Shown here one piece after another: positions 6,224 to 12,733 of a DNA stretch of 12,733 nucleotides; within the stretch, counting starts at the first letter, position 1, and the number at the start of each line of letters is the position of its first letter. Source of the stretch: Verrucomicrobiales bacterium (GTDB lineage Bacteria > Verrucomicrobiota > Verrucomicrobiia > Limisphaerales > SXQI01). A program made the position numbers and the translations under genes. The notes below the pieces were generated by a model, which saw only the letters and a list, made by a program, of their open reading frames with translations, was not told where the DNA came from and searched no databases. Location: positions 1-12,733 of the forward strand of contig SXQI01000077.1 of assembly GCA_005793025.1 (NCBI GenBank). Direction: 5' to 3'.

Positions 6224-7867
6224 CATTTCCTCGGCGTGTTGGCGTGCGGCCGAGGTTTGTCCACCCAGCATTCGAGCCAGTTCTGTGATCCGCTGGTCGG
6301 GATCCAGTCGAGTTATTTTTGAAATGGTTCGTCCGTCTTTAATCTCTTTTTCTACCACGAAATGTTGACCAGCAACTGCGGCGACTGGGGGTAGATGGGT
6401 GATGCACAGCACTTGCCGCTGTCTTCCGATTGTGTCCATTTTCTGACCGACTACTCTTGCTGTCTCGCCTCCGACGTTCGCATCCACTTCATCGAAAACT
6501 AGGAGCGGGATTTGATCTTCGACTGCAAGCACGGTTTTTATGGCCAGCATGACGCGAGCCATTTCCCCCGATGAGGCGATCGCACGCAAGGGTTGTGGAG
6601 GTTCACCTGGATTTGGTGCAAACAAGAACTCCACTGCGTCAGCCCCGGACTGGGAGAGTGGGGAGGGAGCTAGGGTTACGTCAAAATGAGCCTGCTTGAA
6701 CCCAAGGTCTTGCAATTGCTGAATAATGCTAAGATTGAGTTTCTGGAGGATTTTGGTGCGAGCAATCGAGAGCGTTTTGGCGGCTTTGGTGAGCGATAGG
6801 GAGACTTTTGAACGCTCTTCGTTGAGCCTTTCAATCTCCAACTCCCTTTTCTCAAGTGCGGCGAGTTTTAATCTAGCTTGAATACCGAATTCCAAAACAT
6901 CTACTAGGCTGGAACCGTATTTCCTTTTCAGGCTTTGAATCAAAGTTTGTCGATCCTCGATCTCTGCCACGCGGGCTGGATCGATTTCCAGCTTGTCAGC
7001 GTAGGCGGAGAGTTCGTCTCGAAGTTCGGCGATTTGATCCATCGTTTGCTGGTGGATCTCCACCATGTGGTCAGTTCCAGAATCGAGTTTATGGAGATCC
7101 AGCACCACCTTCCCCAAAGCTCCCATTTGATTGAGCAATGAATACTCCTCGGCATCGAGTATGCTTAGCCCATTTTGAGCGAGTTCAACCAACCGCACGG
7201 AATTTTTGGTTCGCCGATACTCAACCTCAATCTCGGATTCCTCATCAGGTCGCAGCTTGGCGGTCTCGATTTCTGATGCCTGAAAGCGAAGCAGATCCAA
7301 CTGTTGACGATAAGTGTTTTCGTCGATGTCCAAGGCAGTTTTAGCTGCCTCGATTGAGTCCAACTCTTTCGCCAATGCGGCCACAATCGCCCGTTGAGTA
7401 TGGAGATCGCCGAAAGAATCGAGGATTGCAAGTTGCTGAGCCGGGTGCAGTAACGATTGGTGGTCGTGCGGCCCATGAATATCGACAAGCAATGATCCAA
7501 TGGCTGCCAGCGTTCCAAGGGTCGTTGGGGAGCCGTTCACAAACTGGCGGTTCACCCCGTTGGAAGTCAGAGTGCGTTTAACAAATAAAATCCCATCCTC
7601 GCAGGGTTCGAGTCCGTTCTCGGCTAGTAACGGTGTTACAGATCCGAGGACCCGCGACACATCGAACGAAGCCTCGACTGAGCATGCCTCGGCTCCGGCA
7701 CGGATTAACGTCCTATCTGCTCGCTCTCCCAAAACAAGATTCAGTCCCCCGATGAGCAACGATTTTCCAGCACCCGTTTCGCCCGTGACAGCGTTATAAC
7801 CGGGGCCGAGTTCGACTGTTAAATCCGAGGCGAGTGCGAGATTCTTGATCCGTAACGAAATCAGCAT
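6209..7867 (-). CDS. recN: DNA repair protein RecN (SMC-like ATPase)
   Basis: RecN is an SMC-family ATPase that helps RecA-dependent repair of double-strand breaks by bridging or organising broken DNA. The 552 residues match E. coli (553). Residues 1-13 are MLISLRIKNLALA, the usual family opening. Walker A GETGAGKS is at 29-36, followed by LLIGGLNLVLGERAD. A long charged, heptad-rich region of roughly 150-370 is the short antiparallel coiled coil. The ABC signature SSGEMARVMLAIK begins at 432, and Walker B LLVFDEVDANVGG has Asp459-Glu460. CITHLPPVAA follows as the switch region. The ATG at 7867 is preferred over an in-frame TTG 48 bases upstream because it matches family N-termini. The signature reads SSGEMAR where many relatives have GGELSR. 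No clear SOS box was found upstream. The gene is convergent with trmL and divergent from the hydrolase gene at 7985. Confidence 0.96.
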   Translation of the reverse strand: MLISLRIKNLALASDLTVELGPGYNAVTGETGAGKSLLIGGLNLVLGERADRTLIRAGAEACSVEASFDVSRVLGSVTPLLAENGLEPCEDGILFVKRTLTSNGVNRQFVNGSPTTLGTLAAIGSLLVDIHGPHDHQSLLHPAQQLAILDSFGDLHTQRAIVAALAKELDSIEAAKTALDIDENTYRQQLDLLRFQASEIETAKLRPDEESEIEVEYRRTKNSVRLVELAQNGLSILDAEEYSLLNQMGALGKVVLDLHKLDSGTDHMVEIHQQTMDQIAELRDELSAYADKLEIDPARVAEIEDRQTLIQSLKRKYGSSLVDVLEFGIQARLKLAALEKRELEIERLNEERSKVSLSLTKAAKTLSIARTKILQKLNLSIIQQLQDLGFKQAHFDVTLAPSPLSQSGADAVEFLFAPNPGEPPQPLRAIASSGEMARVMLAIKTVLAVEDQIPLLVFDEVDANVGGETARVVGQKMDTIGRQRQVLCITHLPPVAAVAGQHFVVEKEIKDGRTISKITRLDPDQRITELARMLGGQTSAARQHAEEMLQSR

Positions 7868-7984
7868 GGCAAAAAACGTTGATCCTGATTGTGGCCTGTG
7901 TGCTATTCTTGGCAAAGAGAATTTGCGATCCGACCTTTCTAAGATACATGGAGACGATGAATCACAATCGAATCAATATCACTC
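7868..7984. promoter_or_regulatory. Divergent spacer between recN and the MBL-fold hydrolase gene
   Basis: This 117-base gap must hold the promoters of two divergent genes. On the plus strand TTGATC (7879-7884) and TATTCT (7904-7909) are separated by 19 bases, a loose match. On the minus strand no good pair is seen. Neither gene has an evident Shine-Dalgarno. No inverted repeat resembling the E. coli CTGT-N8-ACAG LexA site or the Bacillus GAAC-N4-GTTC type is present. Nothing firmer can be said. Confidence 0.3.
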
Positions 7985-8767
7985 ATGGCGGTTGAATTTA
8001 CTTTTTTAGGCTCCGGCACCTCACAAGGGGTTCCAATTATCGGTTGGGATTACAGTGAAGCGTTTCTGGCCAACACCAAAAACCATCGGACCCGGTCGTC
8101 GATCTTCGTTCGGACTTCAACCGTTCAATTGGTTGTCGATACCACACCCGAGTTTCGACTCCAAATCCTTCGCGAAAAAATCAACCGACTGGATGCAGTC
8201 TTGATTACTCATTCCCATGCGGATCATGTGATGGGTCTTGATGATTGTCGCCGTTTTTGTGATATAAAAAATGGTTCAATCCCCGTTTACGCGAGTGCAG
8301 CAACGATGGAGGATCTTCGCCGGATTTTTATTTATGCGTTCGACGGGCGTCCGATTCCTAGGGGGTATTTCCATCCTGATCCCCATGTGATCCAAGGAGT
8401 CTTTTCCATCGGAGATCTCACCATCACCCCGCTTCCGTTGCCGCACGGATCCATGACCACTCTCGGTTTTCTTTTTTCACAAGGCAGTGAATCAAAGTTC
8501 GCCTACCTCAGTGATTGTAAGACAATTCCTGAGTCGGTTCTTCGCCTGATTGAAGGAGTTCCGGTGGTCGTCCTAGATGCACTCCGAAGGGAACCTCATC
8601 CCACCCACATGTGCTTGGACGAGGCTCTCACGATGGCTCGACGAATTGGTGCAAAAGAAACTTACCTGACCCACCTGACTCACGAATATGACCATGACAT
8701 CGACCAAGCCGAAATGCCTCCCGGAATTTGGTTTGCTCACGATCGCTTGAAGGTCACCGTGGACTGA
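7985..8767 (+). CDS. PhnP-like metallo-beta-lactamase-fold hydrolase
   Basis: This 260-residue metallo-beta-lactamase-fold enzyme belongs to the PhnP-like (COG1235) group, whose characterised member cleaves phosphoribosyl cyclic phosphate. It opens with VEFTFLGSGTSQGVP, the group's usual first strand. Metal ligands are visible: THSHADH with His76, His78, Asp80 and His81; LPLPHGS with His154; YLSDCK with bridging Asp177; and YLTHLTHEYDHD with His230 or His233. The whole di-metal site looks intact. An in-frame TGA at 7958-7960 limits the start; ATG 7985 is the only fitting codon but has no clear Shine-Dalgarno. No phosphonate genes are nearby, so the substrate is open: a cyclic phosphodiester or another phosphoester is inferred from the fold. 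It is convergent with the CotH gene, 19 bases apart, with no terminator seen. Confidence 0.9.
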   Translation: MAVEFTFLGSGTSQGVPIIGWDYSEAFLANTKNHRTRSSIFVRTSTVQLVVDTTPEFRLQILREKINRLDAVLITHSHADHVMGLDDCRRFCDIKNGSIPVYASAATMEDLRRIFIYAFDGRPIPRGYFHPDPHVIQGVFSIGDLTITPLPLPHGSMTTLGFLFSQGSESKFAYLSDCKTIPESVLRLIEGVPVVVLDALRREPHPTHMCLDEALTMARRIGAKETYLTHLTHEYDHDIDQAEMPPGIWFAHDRLKVTVD

Positions 8768-8786
8768 GTGGGGTGGATGATCGTTC

Positions 8787-10655
8787 TCAAAGGTTCTCTT
8801 TCGTGCGGCTCGCGTCCGACTCCGACCATTTCATCAGGAAGGCGCGTCTTCGATCGAAAAAGTTACGCAAACTGTTCTCGGCAGGTTCATCGGATGTTCC
8901 AGTCAAGAATTGATCAGTATCAAAAAGTTTGTGGGTGTCGCGTGCCACCTCTTCTCTGATCAATTCGCGGTAACCTTTTACGACCGGTCCTAGCCTTTTC
9001 CACTCGAAAGATTTTTCTGCGATTTCACGGATGTAACCAAGGTATTTAGCGCGTAATGATGGCACGGCTAGGATTTGAGAAATGATGGGTTTGTCGGTGT
9101 CGTTTTGGGCAGCCAAAGGATCGAGCGAGGTCCCGCCACCAGCGGCAGGACCTCGTCTGCCTCCACCGGGTCCGCCCCCACCGCCGCCAGAACTAAACAT
9201 CTCGTTAGCGTCATGAAACGTCAGGTGGAACAGGCCTTTTGGGTCAAGAAAGAGGGAGTAATCAGCACCCCTGTTATAAAATCCATCGCCGTTCGCCATG
9301 GCATTGTCGAGTGCGAGGAACCGCAAAAATCCGTCAATATCGAGCATGGGAGCAAGAGCCGCCTCCAATTCTGCGGTGGGTGTTTGTTTCAACGTTTTAG
9401 CCAGTTCGATTAAGGATGTCCAAACCGCTGGTTGATCCTTCGATTTGATCTGGAAAACCGTTCGGTAGCTGTTCGCATCCTGATCCACGAAGCTGAACGC
9501 GCCGATCCCTCCGCCACCCCCTTGAGGCACTTTAAACCTTGTACCTTGAGTGGTTTTAAAGTGATCTCTGAGGAAATCTTTGTCGAACTGTTGAGCGTTC
9601 GCATAAATCCCCCAATTCTCCCCGTTGATCACGACTCGAACTAGGTTTGCTTTCGGGGCAGGGATGTATTGTCGTGCGATTTCCATGGATAACACGGTCC
9701 GAAGAAACGTCGGGTCATCATTCGCATTCAAAAAATTTAACGTGCGATAACCAAGGATCTCCTGCTTCCCGTGAATATAATCGAAGCTTAGATTCAGGGA
9801 TCTCTTGTAGCCGTCACCAACACCAAATGAAGAGTTACCCCGAAAATGAACACCGACGTCTGGGTATTCTTTTCCGTCCACGGTGACTTTGGCCGGGACT
9901 TCTACGTCCGTGTTGTTGAAAGATACGAGCTCTGCCTCCCATTTCGGATTCTCGAATTCGATGAAAAAGGTTCGAAGCACCGATGAATCGTAGAGTGCAG
10001 CGTTTGGATAGCTTTTGACCTCTGCCTTGGTAACTTTCACGCCGGTAGTTGAGGGTGGCCGGTTCCCACGCCGTCCGCCTGGGCCGCCGGGTACACCCGG
10101 GCCACGCTGTGGTGATGGATTAGATTTGATGAACTCCACCGCCCGACCGCGTTCGACCGTGTTGAGGCGACCATCCTTGTCCGTATCGAATTGGCCGACG
10201 AGAGGTCTATCTTGATTCCTTCCACCTTGGTCACCAGTAATCTCAGCACGTCTGGCCCTCTCTGCTAGCATGCTTACTTGGTCGGGATTTAGCTTGTTGG
10301 CACTCTTCTGGAGGTTGTTGAACTGGGTTGCTCTCGCATTCGCCAATGCGAGATCTGCACGAGTTTGGACCACAAGTTTTGCCTGCAAATCTTCGGCGTT
10401 GTGTGGACTGGCGTAGGTCGCTTCGATAACGGCAGTCCTAGCTTGGCTTGCTGAAGTTGTGAGTGCCCGAATTGCCTGATCCATTGTTGTGATGGCAGTG
10501 GTCTGGGCCGCTGTGATGGTGGGTGTGGGAGCCATCCTAGGGCGATTCGTAGGGCCATCTACTCCCCCTTGGGCGATCACCAGATTTGAGCTTAGGTAGA
10601 GTAGGCTCACCGAGAACACCGGACGAAGAAGGTGCGAGAGTGATGATACAGACAT
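8787..10655 (-). CDS. Secreted EF-hand/CotH-kinase family protein
   Basis: This 622-residue exported protein belongs to the CotH family, atypical protein kinases known from Bacillus spore-coat CotH and common in large bacterial surface proteins. Residues 1-28 are a signal peptide (LLYLSSNLVIA then Gln). Residues 40-140 are Ala/Thr-rich and probably helical. One canonical EF-hand loop, DTDKDGRLNTVE, lies at 157-168 (Asp157, Asp159, Asp161, Asn165, Glu168). A Gly/Pro/Arg-rich linker (180-202) leads to the CotH domain at about 210-610. That domain shows HFRGNSS (270-276), KRSLNLSF (284-291), NFLNANDDPTFLR, VVINGENWGIYANAQQFDKDFL, NAMANGDGFYNRGADYSLF and TFHDANEMF (Asp482, probable metal ligand). 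Glycine-rich inserts lie at 379-385 and 490-508, the second directly after HDANEMF. There is no Shine-Dalgarno before the start. The substrate is unknown. It faces the MBL gene and is divergent from mutT. Confidence 0.92.
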   Translation of the reverse strand: MSVSSLSHLLRPVFSVSLLYLSSNLVIAQGGVDGPTNRPRMAPTPTITAAQTTAITTMDQAIRALTTSASQARTAVIEATYASPHNAEDLQAKLVVQTRADLALANARATQFNNLQKSANKLNPDQVSMLAERARRAEITGDQGGRNQDRPLVGQFDTDKDGRLNTVERGRAVEFIKSNPSPQRGPGVPGGPGGRRGNRPPSTTGVKVTKAEVKSYPNAALYDSSVLRTFFIEFENPKWEAELVSFNNTDVEVPAKVTVDGKEYPDVGVHFRGNSSFGVGDGYKRSLNLSFDYIHGKQEILGYRTLNFLNANDDPTFLRTVLSMEIARQYIPAPKANLVRVVINGENWGIYANAQQFDKDFLRDHFKTTQGTRFKVPQGGGGGIGAFSFVDQDANSYRTVFQIKSKDQPAVWTSLIELAKTLKQTPTAELEAALAPMLDIDGFLRFLALDNAMANGDGFYNRGADYSLFLDPKGLFHLTFHDANEMFSSGGGGGGPGGGRRGPAAGGGTSLDPLAAQNDTDKPIISQILAVPSLRAKYLGYIREIAEKSFEWKRLGPVVKGYRELIREEVARDTHKLFDTDQFLTGTSDEPAENSLRNFFDRRRAFLMKWSESDASRTKENL

Positions 10656-10670
10656 AAGTTTCTGAATAAA

Positions 10671-10735
10671 GGGTTGAACCCGAACAATGAGACGATGAAT
10701 CCATCCTGTTGGTTACGGGTTCTCAAGGCTTGAGA
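10671..10735. promoter_or_regulatory. Inverted repeats in the cotH/mutT divergent region (candidate operators)
   Basis: The 124-base gap between two divergent genes holds two perfect inverted repeats with a one-base centre. GGGTTGAACCC is at 10671-10681 and TCTCAAGGCTTGAGA at 10721-10735. The second has seven paired bases per arm, a shape typical of a dimeric regulator site. It lies 45 bases before the mutT start and 66 bases before the cotH start, where it could act on either promoter. No T-runs follow, so neither is a terminator. No strong -10/-35 pair was found here, and both downstream genes lack a clear Shine-Dalgarno. Confidence 0.35.
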
Positions 10736-10779
10736 TGCACGCTTGGCCTATCGTTACCCTTCACTTAGTTTGCATCTAG

Positions 10780-11202
10780 ATGGTATCGACAACGAAAGTA
10801 TTACAGGTCGTGGCGGGTCTTGTTTTTCACGAGAAGAAGCTCCTGATCACTCAAAGACCTGAAGATCGTCATTTGGGAGGTTTATGGGAATTTCCGGGAG
10901 GAAAGATCGAACAGGGCGAAAGTTCAGAGAGCGCGTTAAAACGGGAGTTGCTCGAAGAACTCGCGATTGAGGTTGATGTCTTCGAGCTTTTGGGCGAGGT
11001 AAAACACACCTATCCGGAGAAGTCGATTCAGCTGAGTTTTTTTCGATGCGTTTGGACAGGCGGCAATTTGCAATGTGTCGATTGCTCTGCGTTCGCATGG
11101 GTCAGTCCTTCAGGATTGGGTTCTTATACCTTTCCAGAGGCTGACCGGGAACTTTTGCTAAAATTGCATCAACACCCCGAATGGTGGATTACAGGAAACT
11201 GA
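10780..11202 (+). CDS. mutT: MutT-type Nudix hydrolase (probable 8-oxo-dGTP diphosphatase)
   Basis: This 140-residue Nudix protein probably hydrolyses 8-oxo-dGTP to the monophosphate and so prevents A:T to C:G mutations. Residues 7-18 (VLQVVAGLVFHE) and LLITQRPEDRHLGGLWEFPGGK match MutT closely. The Nudix box spans 41-63: Gly41, Glu47, Arg55-Glu56-Leu57, Glu59-Glu60, Ile63. Its usual last glycine is Ala62, a tolerated change. The late FPEADRELL is also MutT-like. The MutT-specific call rests on this similarity; a different nucleotide substrate is possible. It is a stand-alone gene, divergent from cotH and convergent with ugd 39 bases away. The ATG at 10780 has no visible Shine-Dalgarno but fits the family length. 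Confidence 0.9.
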   Translation: MVSTTKVLQVVAGLVFHEKKLLITQRPEDRHLGGLWEFPGGKIEQGESSESALKRELLEELAIEVDVFELLGEVKHTYPEKSIQLSFFRCVWTGGNLQCVDCSAFAWVSPSGLGSYTFPEADRELLLKLHQHPEWWITGN

Positions 11203-11227
11203 CTTACATTTGAACACGCTTTGTAAG
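11203..11227. repeat. Weak inverted repeat between mutT and ugd
   Basis: CTTACA (11203-11208) and TGTAAG (11222-11227) could pair across a 13-base loop in the 39-base gap between convergent genes. The stem is short and A/T-rich, and no T-run follows on either strand, so a terminator role is doubtful. Nothing else is visible in the gap. Confidence 0.25.
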
Positions 11228-11241
11228 CAAGAGTGGACAAG

Positions 11242-12534
11242 TTAGCGACCGATGCTTTTGTAGATAAATCCCAACTTTTCCATCTCGGCAACGTCGAACA
11301 AATTGCGGCCGTCGAACAAGATTGGGTGGGTCATGGATTTGCGTGCCTGTTCGAGATCTAGTTGTTTGAATACAGGCCATTCTGTCGCGATCACCAAAGC
11401 ATCACAACCTTCCGCAACCTTGTTCATGTCACTCACGAACGTGACGGTTTTAGGGAGCAAAGCTTTCGCCTTTTCCATCGCCTGAGGGTCATGTACGCGG
11501 AGGTGAGCACCGTCTTTAAGAAGGCGTTGGCAAAGGTCGATCGCCGGCGACATGCGGACGTCGTCCGTGTTTTGTTTGAAGGCAAGACCCAGCACCCCGA
11601 TTTTCTTGTCTTTCAGAACCCACAAGGTTTCAGTGATCTTTTTGACGAATCGATCCATCTGTTGGGTATTGATTCGCTGAACCTCCTTGAGGAGGCCAAA
11701 ATCGTAACCCAGTGTTTCAGAGATTTTGATGAACGCACTCAGATCCTTAGGAAAGCAGCTACCGCCGAAGCCGAGGCTGGCATCGAGAAACCTTCGACCG
11801 ATCCTGGCATCCATTCCAATCCCCGCCGCAACCTCTTGGACGTTTGCCCCGGAGGCCTCGCAGATCACCGAAATCGCGTTGATATAGGAAATCTTGAGGG
11901 CAAGAAATGAATTAGCCGCATGCTTGATTAACTCGGCAGAGTTAATGTCGGTGACAATAATCGGTGAACCGAAAGGCTGGTAGACGGCCTTCATCGCCTG
12001 CACGGGTCTTTGGGATCGAACACCGATCACCACTCGGTCAGGCTTCATGAGGTCATCGACCGCGAATCCTTCGCGGAGGAATTCTGGATTGGAAACAACG
12101 TCGAATTCCACCTTTGATTTGGAATATCGTTTAATCGTTTCAGCTACTTTTTCACCGGTCTTGACGGGCACCGTGGATTTATCGACGACGATTTTGTAGC
12201 TCGTCATGTGCGCCGCGATATCCCTAGCGACACTTTCGATGTAGCTGAGATCGACAGATCCATCCGCTTGAGGCGGGGTTGGGACGGCGATAAAAATGAC
12301 GTCCGATTTCTCCACCCCATCTTTGATGAAATTCGTGAAGGAAAGGCGACCTGCGGTCACGTTCTCCTTGACCATTTCTTCCAGCCCGGGTTCATAAATC
12401 GGGATGCCACCGCCCTGCAAAAGTTTTACTTTAGCAGCATCGGAATCCACGCAGACCACCTTGTGGCCGACCTGAGCAAAACAAGCTCCGGTTACCAACC
12501 CTACATAGCCGGTTCCGATAATGGTAATTTTCAT
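11242..12534 (-). CDS. ugd: UDP-glucose 6-dehydrogenase
   Basis: This enzyme oxidises UDP-glucose to UDP-glucuronate with two NAD+, supplying precursors for capsule, exopolysaccharide and other glycans in the cytosol. The 430 residues are usual for the family. The N-terminal Rossmann domain opens with ITIIGTGYVGLVTG (Gly7, Gly9, Gly12) and Asp30 for the NAD ribose. DKSTVPVKTG and VVSNPEFLREG follow. The catalytic set is intact: Lys204 and Asn208 in ELIKHAANS, and Cys260 in GFGGSCFPKDL; Lys204 and Cys260 have the same numbers in Streptococcus pyogenes UGDH. GVLGLAFKQNTDDVR starts the C-terminal UDP-binding domain, and FDGRNLFD lies near the end. GDP-mannose dehydrogenase is less likely given the overall match. 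It begins 28 bases after the stop of the next upstream gene, so the two may share a transcript. The Shine-Dalgarno is weak. Confidence 0.95.
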   Translation of the reverse strand: MKITIIGTGYVGLVTGACFAQVGHKVVCVDSDAAKVKLLQGGGIPIYEPGLEEMVKENVTAGRLSFTNFIKDGVEKSDVIFIAVPTPPQADGSVDLSYIESVARDIAAHMTSYKIVVDKSTVPVKTGEKVAETIKRYSKSKVEFDVVSNPEFLREGFAVDDLMKPDRVVIGVRSQRPVQAMKAVYQPFGSPIIVTDINSAELIKHAANSFLALKISYINAISVICEASGANVQEVAAGIGMDARIGRRFLDASLGFGGSCFPKDLSAFIKISETLGYDFGLLKEVQRINTQQMDRFVKKITETLWVLKDKKIGVLGLAFKQNTDDVRMSPAIDLCQRLLKDGAHLRVHDPQAMEKAKALLPKTVTFVSDMNKVAEGCDALVIATEWPVFKQLDLEQARKSMTHPILFDGRNLFDVAEMEKLGFIYKSIGR

Positions 12535-12562
12535 TCCGAAGTTTAAAAACCACGACCAAGGT

Positions 12563-12733
12563 CTACTTAACCGGGGCAGCGTTGGTCAAACTCGCCGTCG
12601 GTGTTGTGATCGGTTTGACAAGATTGGGAAATTTCTTGAGTAATGTCTCGCGAGACTGGTGAGCCTCGCTGCTCCGCATGGAAGTATTGCTCGGCTTGAC
12701 TAGGTCATCGTAAACCTTCAACGCTTGGTCAGG
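12563..12733 (-). CDS. C-terminal end of an unidentified protein (possible TPR repeat), 5' end outside window
   Basis: The minus strand is open from the right edge to a TAG at 12563-12565 and gives 56 residues. The readable part begins DQALKVYDDLVKPSN, goes on through a charged helix with SRETLLKKFPNLVKP, and ends in a Thr/Ala/Pro-rich tail (ITTPTASLTNAAPVK). The first two stretches have the look of a last TPR-type helical pair, but a single repeat is not enough to assign a family. The gene lies in the same direction as ugd and 28 bases before it, so co-transcription is plausible. The frame is supported by the protein-like composition and the lack of a better alternative. The function is unknown. 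Confidence 0.6.
   Translation of the reverse strand, partial: PDQALKVYDDLVKPSNTSMRSSEAHQSRETLLKKFPNLVKPITTPTASLTNAAPVK

Noticed and set aside
7868..7915. A TTG start for recN 16 codons upstream of the ATG
   Set aside because: The extra residues do not resemble RecN, whose family begins at the MLISLRIKN segment; the ATG also gives the usual length.
7868..7984. An SOS (LexA) box upstream of recN, expected in several phyla
   Set aside because: No palindrome of the E. coli or Bacillus type is present; the LexA site of this lineage is not known to me, so SOS control remains open.
8768..8786. A terminator between the MBL hydrolase and CotH genes
   Set aside because: The 19-base gap has no stem-loop and no T-run on either strand.
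11362..11910. A 182-codon plus-strand reading frame
   Set aside because: It lies wholly opposite ugd, whose catalytic residues are all in the minus-strand frame; the plus-strand product has no family signs.
12535..12562. A promoter or terminator between the partial right-edge gene and ugd
   Set aside because: The 28-base gap shows only a short T-run (GGTTTTTAAAC on the minus strand) without a convincing stem; no promoter pair fits.

Overview
The window comes from a Gram-negative-type bacterium and most resembles a member of the Verrucomicrobiota (Pedosphaera/Limisphaerales-like). This assignment is inference from protein style, not from a search. Four things point that way: a very large secreted protein combining Ig-like folds with a CBM6-like domain of the verrucomicrobial type, a secreted EF-hand/CotH protein with glycine-rich loops, HemL of the C5 haem pathway, and base composition that looks near 50% G+C. 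Several clear genes have no obvious Shine-Dalgarno sequence, while two have a strong AAGGAG. Coding density is high; the longest gene-free stretch is 210 bases (2883-3092).

Layout. (1) 1-2882, minus: the first 960 codons of a large exported protein, cut by the window edge. It has a signal peptide, two tandem copies of a domain of about 210 residues, an Ig-like segment, a CBM6-like domain and another Ig-like segment. No other gene in this stretch is credible. (2) 2883-3092: divergent regulatory region. (3) 3093-6223, plus: hemL, ruvX, truA and trmL, closely spaced and probably one operon. They cover the first tetrapyrrole precursor after glutamyl-tRNA reduction, 16S rRNA processing, tRNA pseudouridylation and tRNA wobble methylation. 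(4) 6209-7867, minus: recN, whose 3' end overlaps that of trmL by 15 bases. (5) 7985-8767, plus: a PhnP-like metallo-beta-lactamase-fold hydrolase, divergent from recN. (6) 8787-10655, minus: the secreted EF-hand/CotH-kinase protein, convergent with the hydrolase. (7) 10780-11202, plus: a MutT-type Nudix hydrolase, divergent from cotH across a region with a 15-base perfect inverted repeat. (8) 11242-12534, minus: UDP-glucose 6-dehydrogenase. (9) 12563-12733, minus: the last 56 residues of an unidentified protein just upstream of the dehydrogenase gene.

Most of the window is housekeeping: tetrapyrrole and RNA metabolism, DNA repair (RecN), nucleotide-pool cleaning (MutT) and nucleotide-sugar supply (Ugd). 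The two exported proteins are the accessory part. No CRISPR array, tRNA, rRNA, transposase, integrase, phage gene or defence module was seen. The least described material is the duplicated domain of the large surface protein and the architecture of the CotH protein.
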